64,000 nt of DNA, taken from positions 186,001 through 250,000 of the forward strand of contig NVUQ01000001.1 of the NCBI GenBank assembly GCA_002401955.1, read 5' to 3'. The notes below the pieces were generated by a model. The model was not told the DNA's origin, searched no databases, and saw nothing but the letters and a program-made list of their open reading frames with translations. Made by a program: the position numbers and the translations under genes. Source of the DNA: Flavobacteriales bacterium. GTDB lineage: Bacteria; Bacteroidota; Bacteroidia; Flavobacteriales_E; Vicingaceae. Within the stretch, counting starts at the first letter, position 1. Each line of letters starts with the position of its first letter. Below, one piece after another: positions 41,799-52,900 of the stretch.

Positions 41799-43316
41799 TT
41801 ACTTTATGATTAAAATTGTCTCACCAACAAACTTATTTTCACTATAGGTCATATTATATGTTCCTGATTCCAATATAGACAGTTTCAGTTTTATCTTCTT
41901 CTTTCCTTTAACATCCTTACTCAACAACTTTTCCAAACCTTTATTAGGTTTGGATGAATACACTTTTAACAGACTAGTTTCGTTAAGACCAGACATTATT
42001 AGACAACATTCTTTTCTTGTCTTTACCACTGTATTTAATGCAAATATCTTTCTGCTCAACCTAATAAAACAAGGACAACTTGGTTTGCTTATTGAATTCT
42101 TTTTTTGTCCGTCAAGTAGATTATTTCGATTTGATACAGTATCTTTTCTGCTTGAATTATATTTATTAATAATTGATACTAAATCCTTATACTCTAGTTC
42201 TTCAAAAGTTGTTTCCCTCATAATTTTTTCATTATCCTCTACTAGTATTTTTATTAATCCTCTAAATTCATTGTGTTGAAGAACCATTTCATGAAAATCT
42301 CCATCCTGTCCTTTTTTTGCTATAAATACTTCTGTAGTTTCCGTACCATATTCTTCATTATTTACCAGAACTGAGCACCGAACAGTGGTAGAATAAAGAT
42401 TAATACTTCCTTTAATGATATTAGTTGTTATTTTATTCTCATAAACTGGAGTTCCTATCATACTGCAAGCTTTTAACCTAATAACATCTATAACTTCATA
42501 TATTTTTTCTTTAAATTTAAATGTTTTTACATTATTTAACTGAAGTATCCTTTCTTTTTCATAAAGGTCAATCTTATATGTTAGTTTATCAGATTTGAGT
42601 GACCCATCTTTAAAGTAACAGTTTATTAATTCTCCTTTTTTATTGGTATAAAACCCTTCGCTAAAGCTATAATTATTATATAATTTCTTATTAAGCACCT
42701 CTTTTTCAACACTATCTTTTTTAACTTTCACCTCTTTTTCTGCCGCTTTTATTTTAAGCATCTCTTTTTCAACACTATCTTTTTTCACTTTCACCTCTCT
42801 CTCTTTTTCTTTTTCTGCCGCTTTTATTATCTGATCATTTGGATTATTCATATGAACCCCTTCCTTAAATCTGTTTTTACTTAAAACAGCCCCATCCTCA
42901 TCATAAGTAATCCATTTTCCATTTTTTTGATCATTTAAGATTTGACCGGCACTTTTTACTTTACCATTATCATAGTAGTTTATTAAAGTATATCTTTTAT
43001 TGTTTTGAAACGAGTATAATCGCTTTGCTAGAAGTTTATTGTTGATTTTAAATATTCTTTTTGCGTACAACAAGTTTTCAGTATGGGTATAATACTCATT
43101 GACTGTTTTTAACATTAAATTTCCTTGATCAAATTCAGATATTTCAACTAATTCACCTTTATCATTCCATTTTTTCCATGCCCCTTGTTTTTTTTCACCC
43201 AAGTACTTCCCTTCAATTTTTAATACACCATTGCCCCATTTTTCCACATGTGTCGAATCTTGAGAATAAATTAATCCAACAGAAAATAAAGCAAGAATTA
43301 AAAAACATTTCTTCAT
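41799..43316 (-). CDS. Secreted MORN/YwqK-type repeat protein with coiled-coil repeat
   Basis: 505 residues. Signal peptide ends IYSQ (about residue 19). MORN-like toxin-antitoxin YwqK-type repeats lie at about 28-155 (GKYLGEKKQGAWKKWNDKGE, then QKNGKWITYDEDGAVLSKNR). Two copies of a charged unit (VKVKKDSVEKE) sit near 175-208. A long beta-rich domain without a known family follows. It is divergent from the T9SS gene at 43391 across promoter P3. Despite the family name, such proteins are secreted or periplasmic and need not be antitoxins. Confidence 0.68.
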   Translation of the reverse strand: MKKCFLILALFSVGLIYSQDSTHVEKWGNGVLKIEGKYLGEKKQGAWKKWNDKGELVEISEFDQGNLMLKTVNEYYTHTENLLYAKRIFKINNKLLAKRLYSFQNNKRYTLINYYDNGKVKSAGQILNDQKNGKWITYDEDGAVLSKNRFKEGVHMNNPNDQIIKAAEKEKEREVKVKKDSVEKEMLKIKAAEKEVKVKKDSVEKEVLNKKLYNNYSFSEGFYTNKKGELINCYFKDGSLKSDKLTYKIDLYEKERILQLNNVKTFKFKEKIYEVIDVIRLKACSMIGTPVYENKITTNIIKGSINLYSTTVRCSVLVNNEEYGTETTEVFIAKKGQDGDFHEMVLQHNEFRGLIKILVEDNEKIMRETTFEELEYKDLVSIINKYNSSRKDTVSNRNNLLDGQKKNSISKPSCPCFIRLSRKIFALNTVVKTRKECCLIMSGLNETSLLKVYSSKPNKGLEKLLSKDVKGKKKIKLKLSILESGTYNMTYSENKFVGETILIIK

Positions 43317-43390
43317 CCTCTAAAAATACTCAAAATATTAAAAGCCGAAATTATTGTTAATAAGTTAAAGTTATTTGTTAATTTTGAAAA
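43317..43390. promoter_or_regulatory. Divergent promoter module P3 with -7 box
   Basis: CTCAAAATATTAAAAGCCG then AAATTATTG repeats the P1/P2 sequence. For the plus strand TAATTTTG at 43379-43386 fits TAnnTTTG just before the ATG at 43391. Confidence 0.6.
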
Positions 43391-44953
43391 ATGAAAAAGA
43401 CAACCATCCTTATCTTAACAATTACTTTATCATTTTTTGGATTTTCTCAAACCACCTATAGTGATATTGCTCCAGCACTATACAGGAACTGCACCTCATG
43501 CCATAGGGTTGGTGGTGGTGCACCTTTCTCTATGTTAACTTATAGTGATATTGCTCCTTGGGCTACTGCAATGCAAACAGCAATACAGGATGGTGAAATG
43601 CCCCCTTGGGCTCCAGATACATCTTACATGCATTTTATTAATGAAAGACCTCTTTCTCCAGCAGATAGAGATACCATTTTAGCATGGATAAATGATGGTG
43701 CTTTAGAAGGGAACCCAGCCCTATTACCAGCACCACCTGTTTATCCACAATACTTACTCAATGGAACTCCAGATACTATTATTAATATGACTCCCTTTAG
43801 TAGTAATGCAGGAGCAAATGATGCATATAACACTTTTATTATTCCGTTAACAATGAATCAGAGCAGATATGTAAGAGCTATTGAATTTGTTCCTGGAAAC
43901 CCTGACTTAATTCATCATTCTATAATTAAAGCAGATACTGCTGGAGATGTATTGCAAAACACCACGGGTAACTCTTTTAATATACTTGGAGACATTGCAA
44001 TAGGAACATGGGCCCCTGGATCTATACCTATTGTTTTTCCAAATTCTACTCAATTAAAAATGGGAATAGAAATACCGGCAAATGGAGATATTATTATGCA
44101 AATACATACTCCCTCAGGAACCTTAGGGCAATCCATAACTTGCCAAATAAGGCTTTACTTTTATCCTATTGGAGAACCAGGAATTCGTCCTGTTTATGAC
44201 TTTGTTCCTTTACAATATTGGGGATTTGATTTTTGGATTGGCCCTGAACAGATTAAAAGCTTTTCAACAGAGGCAAACACCTATTCTTTTGACATCTCTT
44301 TATTCTCCGCATTTCCGCACTCACATCAAATCTGTACAGAAATTTTAAATTATGCTTATGATACCGTAAGCCTAGATACTGTTGACTTAATGAAAATAAA
44401 TAATTGGGATTTTGAACACCAGCAATATTATACCTATAAAAATTTAGTAAAAATTCCTTCAGACCACAAGTTTCATTCTGATCATACCTTTGATAATACT
44501 CATCATAACCACCACAATCCATTTGATCCTCCTCAACTTATAACTGTAGGAACCGGTTCTAATGATGAAATGCTATTTGATGGTTTTCAATTTATCACTT
44601 ACCAAACTGGCGATGAACTAATAAATGTGGATAGTATCTTAGCTAACGACCCTTTACTAAACTATACTGCTATAGGAATAGATAAGGTTTCTGGACCAGT
44701 AGAATCTAACTCTTATGTCTATCCAAATCCTGTAACAGGTAAATCATTCATTTATTTTAACCCTCGACACAGAAATTGGAATGATTACACTCTTAAAGTT
44801 TGGAATATTAAAGGGCAATCTATTGACATGTCTTACACAATGAAAAAGGGCTATTTTGAGATAAACAAAGGGAATCTAAATGCCAACATCTATTTTTATC
44901 AAATTTCTGACAGTAATGGAAAAGTTTCTTCAGGTAAAATTGTGATTCAATAA
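43391..44953 (+). CDS. T9SS type A protein with cytochrome c and copper-monooxygenase-like domains
   Basis: 520 residues: signal peptide (ends GFSQ, residue 20); a cytochrome-c-type haem site CTSCH at 34-38 in a domain to about 115; and a type II copper monooxygenase-like region (about 130-410) containing NPDLIHHSIIKAD and FPHSHQICTEIL histidine pairs plus a His-rich loop (DNTHHNHHNPFD). The T9SS type A domain (about 440-520) starts YVYPNPVTGKSFI. It is predicted to be an exported redox enzyme of the surface. The substrate is unknown; relatives are annotated as ascorbate-dependent monooxygenases. Confidence 0.8.
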   Translation: MKKTTILILTITLSFFGFSQTTYSDIAPALYRNCTSCHRVGGGAPFSMLTYSDIAPWATAMQTAIQDGEMPPWAPDTSYMHFINERPLSPADRDTILAWINDGALEGNPALLPAPPVYPQYLLNGTPDTIINMTPFSSNAGANDAYNTFIIPLTMNQSRYVRAIEFVPGNPDLIHHSIIKADTAGDVLQNTTGNSFNILGDIAIGTWAPGSIPIVFPNSTQLKMGIEIPANGDIIMQIHTPSGTLGQSITCQIRLYFYPIGEPGIRPVYDFVPLQYWGFDFWIGPEQIKSFSTEANTYSFDISLFSAFPHSHQICTEILNYAYDTVSLDTVDLMKINNWDFEHQQYYTYKNLVKIPSDHKFHSDHTFDNTHHNHHNPFDPPQLITVGTGSNDEMLFDGFQFITYQTGDELINVDSILANDPLLNYTAIGIDKVSGPVESNSYVYPNPVTGKSFIYFNPRHRNWNDYTLKVWNIKGQSIDMSYTMKKGYFEINKGNLNANIYFYQISDSNGKVSSGKIVIQ

Positions 44954-45000
44954 CTACCTTTTATTTCAGATTAGAGGACCCTTATTTTGTTAATTGATAG

Positions 45001-45008
45001 TAACTTTG
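45001..45008 (+). promoter_or_regulatory. -7 promoter box of gpmI
   Basis: TAACTTTG matches TAnnTTTG, 18 bases before the ATG. Confidence 0.5.
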
Positions 45009-45026
45009 TAATTCAAAACGTTAGTT

Positions 45027-46547
45027 ATGAGTTCAAAAAAAGTAGCACTTATCATTTTAGACGGTTGGGGCATTGGCGACCAATCCCAATCGGATGCCAT
45101 TTACAATGCTAACACTCCTTTTTTTGATAGCTGTTTAAATAACTACCCTAATTCAACATTAAAAACTTATGGTGAGCATGTTGGTTTACCTAAAGGACAA
45201 ATGGGCAACTCAGAAGTTGGTCATTTAAACATTGGGGCCGGAAGAATTGTTTACCAAGATTTCTCTAAAATTAATAATGCTGTTGCTGATAATTCTATTG
45301 CTGATAACGAAACTATTTTAAACGCTTTTAAATACGCCAAACAAAATAATGGTGCTGTTCATTTTATGGGTTTAGTTTCTGATGGCGGAATACATTCTCA
45401 TCAAAACCACCTCTATAAATTATGTGATTTAGCCAAAGAAAATAAGGTAAATGATGTTTTTGTACATGCTTTTACCGATGGTAGAGATTGTGATCCTAAA
45501 AGTGGAAAAAAACATATTGAAACCTTAGAAAATCATTTAACTAATTCTACTGGAAAATTAGTTTCTGTTATTGGTCGTTACTATGCCATGGATAGAGATA
45601 ACAGGTGGGAAAGAGTTAAAAAAGCCTATGATTTACTGGTTAACGGTGAAGGAGAAAAAAGTACTAATCTAGTAAATTCTATTCAAGAATCTTACAACAA
45701 CGATTTAACGGATGAATTTATAAAACCACTCATTAAAGTTGATGAAAACAAAAACCCTATTGCTACAATTAAAGAAAATGATGTAGTTATCTGTTTTAAT
45801 TACAGAACCGATAGATGTAGAGAAATAACCATTGCTTTAACGCAAGAAGACTTAACCAGTGAAGGAATGAAAACGATTCCCTTACATTATGTTACCATGA
45901 CCAACTACAACAGAAACTTTAAAAATGTTAATATTATCTACGATAAAGACAACATTAAAAACACCCTTGGCGAAGTTTTAGAAGCCAACAATAAAACTCA
46001 AATACGTATTGCCGAAACAGAAAAATATCCTCATGTTACTTTTTTCTTTTCGGGCGGTAGAGAGGCTGAATTTAATGGCGAAAAACGTTTAATGGCAAAA
46101 TCGCCTAATGTTGCCACCTACGATTTACAACCGGAAATGAGTGCAGAAGAGCTTACTCAAAAAATAGTATTAGAAATTGAGAATCAACCTACAGATTTTA
46201 TTTGTTTAAACTTTGCCAATACTGATATGGTTGGACACACAGGTGTTTACTCTGCCATTACCGCTGCTGCAGAAAAAGTTGATAGTTGTGTAGAACGTAT
46301 CGTAACAAAAGGAATTGAAAATGATTATTCATTCATTATTATTGCTGATCATGGTAATGCAGATTTTGCAATCAATCAAGATGGTTCTCCAAACACGGCA
46401 CATAGTGTTAACCCTGTTCCTTGTATTTTAATTGACAACGATTATTCAGAAATTAAAAATGGAACATTAGCCGATATAGCTCCAACAATTTTAAAATTAC
46501 TTGAAGTAAATCGTCCTAAAGAAATGACTGGCGATATTCTTATCTAA
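45027..46547 (+). CDS. gpmI: 2,3-bisphosphoglycerate-independent phosphoglycerate mutase
   Basis: 506 residues, the usual length. Alkaline-phosphatase-superfamily enzyme with LDGWGIG at 11-17, the catalytic serine in MGNSEVGHLNIGAGR (Ser62), GRYYAMDRDNRW for substrate binding, and metal sites ADHGNAD and NTAHS near the end. It converts 3-phosphoglycerate to 2-phosphoglycerate with manganese. Its stop overlaps the convergent T9SS type B gene by eight bases. The last 75 bases are duplicated at 49890. Confidence 0.96.
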   Translation: MSSKKVALIILDGWGIGDQSQSDAIYNANTPFFDSCLNNYPNSTLKTYGEHVGLPKGQMGNSEVGHLNIGAGRIVYQDFSKINNAVADNSIADNETILNAFKYAKQNNGAVHFMGLVSDGGIHSHQNHLYKLCDLAKENKVNDVFVHAFTDGRDCDPKSGKKHIETLENHLTNSTGKLVSVIGRYYAMDRDNRWERVKKAYDLLVNGEGEKSTNLVNSIQESYNNDLTDEFIKPLIKVDENKNPIATIKENDVVICFNYRTDRCREITIALTQEDLTSEGMKTIPLHYVTMTNYNRNFKNVNIIYDKDNIKNTLGEVLEANNKTQIRIAETEKYPHVTFFFSGGREAEFNGEKRLMAKSPNVATYDLQPEMSAEELTQKIVLEIENQPTDFICLNFANTDMVGHTGVYSAITAAAEKVDSCVERIVTKGIENDYSFIIIADHGNADFAINQDGSPNTAHSVNPVPCILIDNDYSEIKNGTLADIAPTILKLLEVNRPKEMTGDILI

Positions 46548-49500
46548 TTAACGTTATATTTCCTGCAGATTCAAAGATGATGTTTTCGTAAGATTCTGCG
46601 TAAACCTTATAAACATAACTTCCAGCAGGAACTGGCTTTCCTTTGTAATTACCATCCCATCCATTACTAATATTTTCGGTCTGAAACATTAGCTCTCCCC
46701 ATTTATCGTAAATCAATAACTTAAACGATTTAATTCCCATTCCACTAAACCTGAAATCTTCATTTAAATCATCTCCATCTGGTGTAAACGAATTTGGTGC
46801 ATAAACAAACTGGGGTGGTATTATCGTTTTCATAATGCTATCAAAACAACCGTTATCATCTTCTACTTTTAACCATACATCAAATTGACCATCTCCGGAA
46901 AAGGTATGTATTGGATTTACTTCCGTAGATATTATATTTTCAAAAGTCCACCAATGAGCACTAATATTGTAATAGGAAGAGTCTATAAATTCTACATCAA
47001 ATTGGCTAATGTATTCATAAGAGAAATCCGCTGTTGGACTAGCCACAGAAACACTAACCGAAGAATCTATTTGACTACCACAAGCATCTGTTACAACAAT
47101 ATTATAACTCATATCAAAAGTAGGTGCTACTTGAATAGAATCAGATGAAGCACCGCCTGTCCAAGAATAAGAATAAGGGGTATTTCCTCCTAATACTCCT
47201 ACACCTAAACTAATATGGTCTCCAAGACAGATTAGCATGTCATCAGAAAGGGTCATTTGCAATGGAGCGTAATTAGGAACTGCAACAGTAAATGAGGCTG
47301 TAGAACTATCATTGGCACAAGTATCCTTAACAAAAGCAGTATATGTTGTATTTGTCGTTGGATTTACTGTTAAATTATTTCCTGTAAAATTAGTTGTTCC
47401 GTCTGTCCAATTAACCACTAATGTTTCTCCTGAACCAGTATTAGGGGTAACATTTGCTATTAAAACAACTGGATCTCCTGGGCAATTTACAAGTATATTG
47501 TTATTTACACCAAATCCTAAAAGATTAAATACTGGCACTACCACTTTTACAGTATCAGAAGTTATTGTACATGCATCTGATATAGCTAAAAAATAAGTGG
47601 TTGTTGCCAACGGAGCAACCTGAATAGTTGTTGTAGTATCAGTAGTGCTCCATAAATATGTTTCTGTTCCTGCTCCTCCAGTAATGGCTGGATCTAATAG
47701 TATTGTTTCATTTAAACAATCCATATTAATAGAGTCTGGTAAGTTAATCTGGAAATTAGAAGGTGTAATTGATATCAATACAGTATCTAACGCTATAGCT
47801 CCACAACTATCTTGTGCCGTAAGAATATAGCTAGTAGTTACTGTTGGGTTTACATTAGCAGGCACAGCTGTACCTACTCCATTATTCCAAGACAGGTAAG
47901 TTCCAACACCGCCAGAAACATTCGCATTTAAAACGACAGGATCTCCCGGACAAATAGTAACATCGTTAGTTGTAATTATATTTGTTAATGGAACAAAATT
48001 AGGAACCGTTATCGTTAATGAATCTTTTGTTATTGTTCCACAAAGATCTGTTACATCAACCACATAAGTTGTTGTAGTACCCGGACTAACATAAATGCTA
48101 CTATCTGTAGCTCCTCCAGGATTCCAAGAATAAGTATAGCTACCTCCTCCTCCAGAAGGTGTAACATAGACCAATATGCTATCCTGTGGACAATATTTAG
48201 AGGTATCATTAAGTGTAGTTAAAATTACTGGTGCTGGAACAATTACGGTAACTATCGCACTATCTATTACAGTGTTTACACCGCAGGTGTCTGTAACTGT
48301 AACCGTATAAGTTGTTGTTGCATTTGGATTTACCCAAATGGTATCTGTAGTTTGTACAGGTGTAGTATTCCAAGAAGTATTATGTGGAGGCCCTAAAACA
48401 TTTACCCATACAGGAACAGAATCGGTACTTCCACAAGCTTTTAATGTATCGTGCATGGTTAAAACGGGTTGTGGGTAATCACTAATGTAGAAAGTAATTG
48501 ATTGTGTATCTATTACACTACATATCGTCTGAACTAATTCAATAACCACAGTTTCTAATGGTTCTACCAATCCATCCTGTATTGCATTAAAACTTAAAGT
48601 AACGGTATCTTGTCCAGGCAAGAAAACAACACTGCTCGCACTAATAGTATAATCTGTAGTGTCAGAAGTACCTGTTACAATATAATTATAAGTTGCAGTA
48701 TCAGTTGTATTTGTTCTAACAAAATCTAATAAAGCTGATCCACAACCTTCATATAGTATTGAATCATTTGCTCCTACATCTACATTAGAACTCAATAATA
48801 CCATATTACTAGAAAAACTTCCGGCTTGAAGAAAAACTCCTGAATCCCAACTTCCATCCATAGCATCAGAAATTGCAATTTTAATGTGATAGGTCAATCC
48901 GCACTGAACTTCTGAAACTGCGGTTAAAACTGTGGTAAGACCATCATATTGCACATATTGAACCCCGGTACTAAATGGAGCTGTAAGTCCATCTCCATTA
49001 TCAATATAATAAGCTGGATTGGTAACTGGGTTAACATTATTTATAGTAACAGGTGTAGTTGTTCCAGGTATCAATGCAATATTTATTGATCCATTTGGAA
49101 ATGCTAAAGGACTTGAAAATGGACCTGCAATTCCTGGTCCACTTAAAAAGAAACCAAACGCATCGTTAACTCCCATTGGATTTGTAGGAGGAGCAAACTC
49201 TAAATACTCTTCAGAGCCAAACACATAATTAAACTTTATTGTATCTCCTGTAGGAATAAAATCAAACTCTAACACAGCCGCATCAACACTTACAGTAGTA
49301 CCGGTTGTAGGATTAATAATATCGTATAAATCTGGATCACCAGGCCCCATAAAACCACCCACTGGCAACGCCATAGAACCATCATTATTTGGACCGATTG
49401 CTCCATTTACATCTCCTGAACCTAACATTAAACCAGGGCCTATTCCTATTGTTGTTGCTGTTCCATCAAATGACCCTATTTGACTTGGATCTCCAGTAAA

Positions 49501-49644
49501 TGTAACATTGGAAACTGTTACTCCTCCACCAACCAATACATTTTGTACATATTGTGTTGGAGTCATCACCCCAGATGAAACCGTTAATTGAGCATTACTA
49601 ATGTGAGTAAGCAATACAGCTAATATGATTAATACTTTTTTCAT
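46540..49644 (-). CDS. Choice-of-anchor-L, PKD/Ig-like T9SS type B surface protein (copy 1)
   Basis: 1034 residues from the ATG at 49644, where the signal peptide (MKKVLIILAVLLTHISNAQ) starts; an upstream ATG at 49686 is in frame. A choice-of-anchor L domain (about 25-260, FNYVFGSEEYLEFAPP) is followed by a Calx-beta-like part, at least six Ig/PKD-like repeats of about 80 residues (TTTYTVTVTDTCG type, each with paired cysteines), a PKD unit (about 880-950), and a type B domain (YAPNSFTPDGDDLNEDF, then YDKWGELMF). It is about 85 per cent similar to the gene at 49957 by eye. Likely a large surface or biofilm adhesin. Confidence 0.87.
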   Translation of the reverse strand: MKKVLIILAVLLTHISNAQLTVSSGVMTPTQYVQNVLVGGGVTVSNVTFTGDPSQIGSFDGTATTIGIGPGLMLGSGDVNGAIGPNNDGSMALPVGGFMGPGDPDLYDIINPTTGTTVSVDAAVLEFDFIPTGDTIKFNYVFGSEEYLEFAPPTNPMGVNDAFGFFLSGPGIAGPFSSPLAFPNGSINIALIPGTTTPVTINNVNPVTNPAYYIDNGDGLTAPFSTGVQYVQYDGLTTVLTAVSEVQCGLTYHIKIAISDAMDGSWDSGVFLQAGSFSSNMVLLSSNVDVGANDSILYEGCGSALLDFVRTNTTDTATYNYIVTGTSDTTDYTISASSVVFLPGQDTVTLSFNAIQDGLVEPLETVVIELVQTICSVIDTQSITFYISDYPQPVLTMHDTLKACGSTDSVPVWVNVLGPPHNTSWNTTPVQTTDTIWVNPNATTTYTVTVTDTCGVNTVIDSAIVTVIVPAPVILTTLNDTSKYCPQDSILVYVTPSGGGGSYTYSWNPGGATDSSIYVSPGTTTTYVVDVTDLCGTITKDSLTITVPNFVPLTNIITTNDVTICPGDPVVLNANVSGGVGTYLSWNNGVGTAVPANVNPTVTTSYILTAQDSCGAIALDTVLISITPSNFQINLPDSINMDCLNETILLDPAITGGAGTETYLWSTTDTTTTIQVAPLATTTYFLAISDACTITSDTVKVVVPVFNLLGFGVNNNILVNCPGDPVVLIANVTPNTGSGETLVVNWTDGTTNFTGNNLTVNPTTNTTYTAFVKDTCANDSSTASFTVAVPNYAPLQMTLSDDMLICLGDHISLGVGVLGGNTPYSYSWTGGASSDSIQVAPTFDMSYNIVVTDACGSQIDSSVSVSVASPTADFSYEYISQFDVEFIDSSYYNISAHWWTFENIISTEVNPIHTFSGDGQFDVWLKVEDDNGCFDSIMKTIIPPQFVYAPNSFTPDGDDLNEDFRFSGMGIKSFKLLIYDKWGELMFQTENISNGWDGNYKGKPVPAGSYVYKVYAESYENIIFESAGNITLIR

Positions 49645-49829
49645 TTTCGCGACAAATCTATTTATAAACAAGACTATTAAGCCCATAAAAAGGTTGCCAT
49701 CCCTATTAAATATAATTTTAAACTATTGGATTCCTAAAACAGCCTAAAAACAATTTTAAGGTGAAAAAATGACTGATACCGATTTGTAATCAAAATACCC
49801 GATAATTTCGTCACATTCATTCTCAGGCT

Positions 49830-49885
49830 TTGATTATTTATCGGCATTATACAAAAACATTGTTGGGTGTTTTAAAATTAAATTG
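49830..49885 (+). repeat. Dispersed repeat, copy B, at the duplication breakpoint
   Basis: Matches 36771-36827 (ATCGGCATTATACAAAAAC, GTTGGGTGTTTT) with four differences. It ends four bases before the duplicated gpmI tail begins. Confidence 0.75.
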
Positions 49886-49889
49886 GCAT

Positions 49890-49964
49890 GATCTAGCTCC
49901 AACAATTTTAAAATTGCTTGAATTACATCATCCTAAAGAAATAACTGGCGATATTCTTATCTAA
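49890..49964 (+). pseudogene. Duplicated 3' end of gpmI
   Basis: 75 bases matching 46473-46547 of gpmI, coding DLAPTILKLLELHHPKEITG and DILI then TAA. No mutase domain precedes it. It marks the left edge of a 3.4-kb tandem duplication that also gave the T9SS gene at 49957. Confidence 0.9.
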
Positions 49965-52900
49965 TTAACGTTATATTTCCTGCAGATTCAAAGATGATGT
50001 TTTCGTAAGACTCTGCATATACTTTATAAATATAAACTCCGGCAGGGACAGGATTTCCTTTGTAATTACCACCCCATCCGTTACCAATGTTTTCGGTCTG
50101 AAACAATAACTCTCCCCATCTATCATAAAGCAATAATTTAAACGATTTAATCCCCATTCCTATAAACTTAAATTCATCATTTAAGCCATCCCCACCTGGT
50201 GTAAACGAATTTGGTGCATAAACAAACTGTGGAGGAATAATCCTTTTCATAATGCTATCAAAACAGCCGTGTTCATCTTCTACTTTTAACCATACATCAA
50301 ATTGACCATCTCCGGAAAAGGTATGTATTGGATTTACTTCAGTAGATATTATATTTTCAAAAGTCCACCAATGAGATACAATATTGTAATAAGAAGAATC
50401 TGAAAATTCTACATCAAATTGGCTAATGTATTCATAAGAGAAATCCGCTGTTGGGTTGGTCAAAGAAACACGAACTGAAGAATCTATTTGACTACCACAA
50501 TCATCTGTTATAACAACATTGTAAGTCCTATCAAATGTAGGGGCTACATGTATAGATTTTGATGAAGCTCCCCCTGTCCAAGAATAGGTATATGGATCAT
50601 TTCCACCCGAAGCTAAAACAACCAAACTAGCTTTATCTCCAAGACAGATTAATGTGTCATCAGAAAGCGTTATTATTTGCAATGGAGCGTAATTAGGTAC
50701 GGTAACTGTAAATGAAGCTCTAGCACTATCTTTAGCACAAGTGTCTTTAACAAAAGCAGTATAGGTAGTGTTTGTAGTCGGGTTTACCGTTAAATTATTT
50801 CCTGTAAAATTAGTTGTCCCATCTGTCCAATTAACAACTAATGTTTGTCCTGAACCTGTATTAGGAGTAATATTTGCTATTAAAATAACTGGATCTTCTG
50901 GACAATTAACAGTATCATCTGCATTTACATTTAATTCTAATGGGTTAAAGATTGGCACTACAACTATTGTTGAATCAATAGTTGAGAAACAAGCATCAGA
51001 TATCGTAACATTATATTTTGTAGTAACTACTGGAGCAACTTGAATAGTTGGTGTAGTTTCAGTAGTGTTCCACAAATATGATTTAGCACCATTCCCCCCA
51101 GTAATAGCAGGGTCTAACAAAATTATTTCGTCTAAACAATCCATTTTAATGGAATCTGGTAAGTTAATCTGTAAATTGTTTGGAGCAATGCTTATCAATA
51201 CCGTATCTAACACTATAGCTCCACAACTATCTTGTGCCGTAAGAATATAATTGGTAGTTACTGTTGGATTTACATTGGAAGGAATTAGATTTCCAAGCCC
51301 ATTATTCCACAAATAATAGGTGCCAACACCTCCAGCAACATTAGCATTTAATAATACAGGATCTCCCGGACAAATTGTGTCGTCATTCGTTGTTACTATA
51401 TTGGTTAATGGAACAAAATTAGGAACCGTTATCGTAACTGAATCTTTAGCTGTTGATCCGCAAATATCCAATACATCAACAATATATGTTGTTGTAGTGC
51501 CTGGACTAACATAAATACTACTATCTATAGCTCCTCCAGGACTCCAAGAATAAGTATAGCCACCCCCTCCTCCAGAAGGAGTAACATAGACCATTATGCT
51601 ATCCTGCGGACAATATTTAGAAGTATCGTTAAGCGTAGTTAAAATTACTGGTGCTGGAACAACTACGGTAACTATCGCACTATCTATTACAGTATTTACA
51701 CCACAAGTGTCTGTAACTGTAACCGTATAAGTTGTTGTTGCATTTGGATTTACCCAAATGGTATCTGTAGTTTGTACAGGTATAGTTTGCCAAGCAATAG
51801 TATGGGGAGGACCTAAAACATTTACCCATACAGGAACTGAATCGGTACTTCCACAAGTTTTTAATGTATCGTGCATGGTTAAAACGGCTTGTGGGTAATC
51901 ACTAATGTAGAAAGTAATTGATTGTGTATCTATTACACTACATATCGTCTGAATTAATCCAATAACCACAGTTTCTAATGGCTCTACCAATCCATCTTGA
52001 AGTGCATCAACACTTAAAGTAACGGTATCTTGTCCTGGTAAAAAAACAACACTGCTCGCACTAATGGTATAATCTGCAGTGTCAGAAGTACCTGTTACAA
52101 TATAATTATAAGTTGCAGTATCTGCCGTATTAGTTCTAACAAAATCTAATAAAACTGACCCACAACCTTCATATAGTATTGAATCACCTCCTCCCACATC
52201 AATATTAGAGTTCAATGATACCGTATTACTAGAAAAACTTCCTCCTTGAAGAAAAACTCCTGAATCCCAAGCGACATCAGAGGCATCAGCAATTGCTATT
52301 TTGATATGATGTTGAACCCCACATTGAACCGCTCCAATAGCAGTTAACACTGTGGTATAACCATCATATTCTACAGATTGCACACCCGGAGCCGTATGAT
52401 TATCAACATAATATGAAGGATTAGACCCTAAATTTACATTGTTTATTGAAACTGCTTGGGTTGTACCTGGTATTAAAGCTATGTTAATAGCATTATTCGA
52501 AAATGGACCTGCAATTCCTGGTCCACTTAAAAAGAAACCAAAAACATCATTAATATTCCCATTTGGCGGAGCAAACTCAGGATATTCTTCCGACCCGAAA
52601 ACAAAATCAAATTTTACAGTATCTCCCGTTGGCACAAAGTCAAATTCTAAAATTGCTACATCATTTGTTCCTACCCCAGTACCTTCAAGTATATCCAAAT
52701 CAGGATCTCCTGCTCCCATATTTCCTCCACCCAACGAAGCACTACCAGAAGCTAGAGTATTTGGTCCAATTGCCAAAGCAACATCTCCAGTAGCCATAAT
52801 AATTCCATTATTTAATCCTAAATAAGGGATTGTACCAGTAGCATCAAATGTTCCTATTTGATTCGGGTCTCCACTAAATGTAACATTAGAAATTGTTACC

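Noticed and set aside
41799-43316. Antitoxin role for the MORN/YwqK-type protein
   Set aside because: It has a signal peptide and no adjacent toxin; only the repeat family name suggests it.
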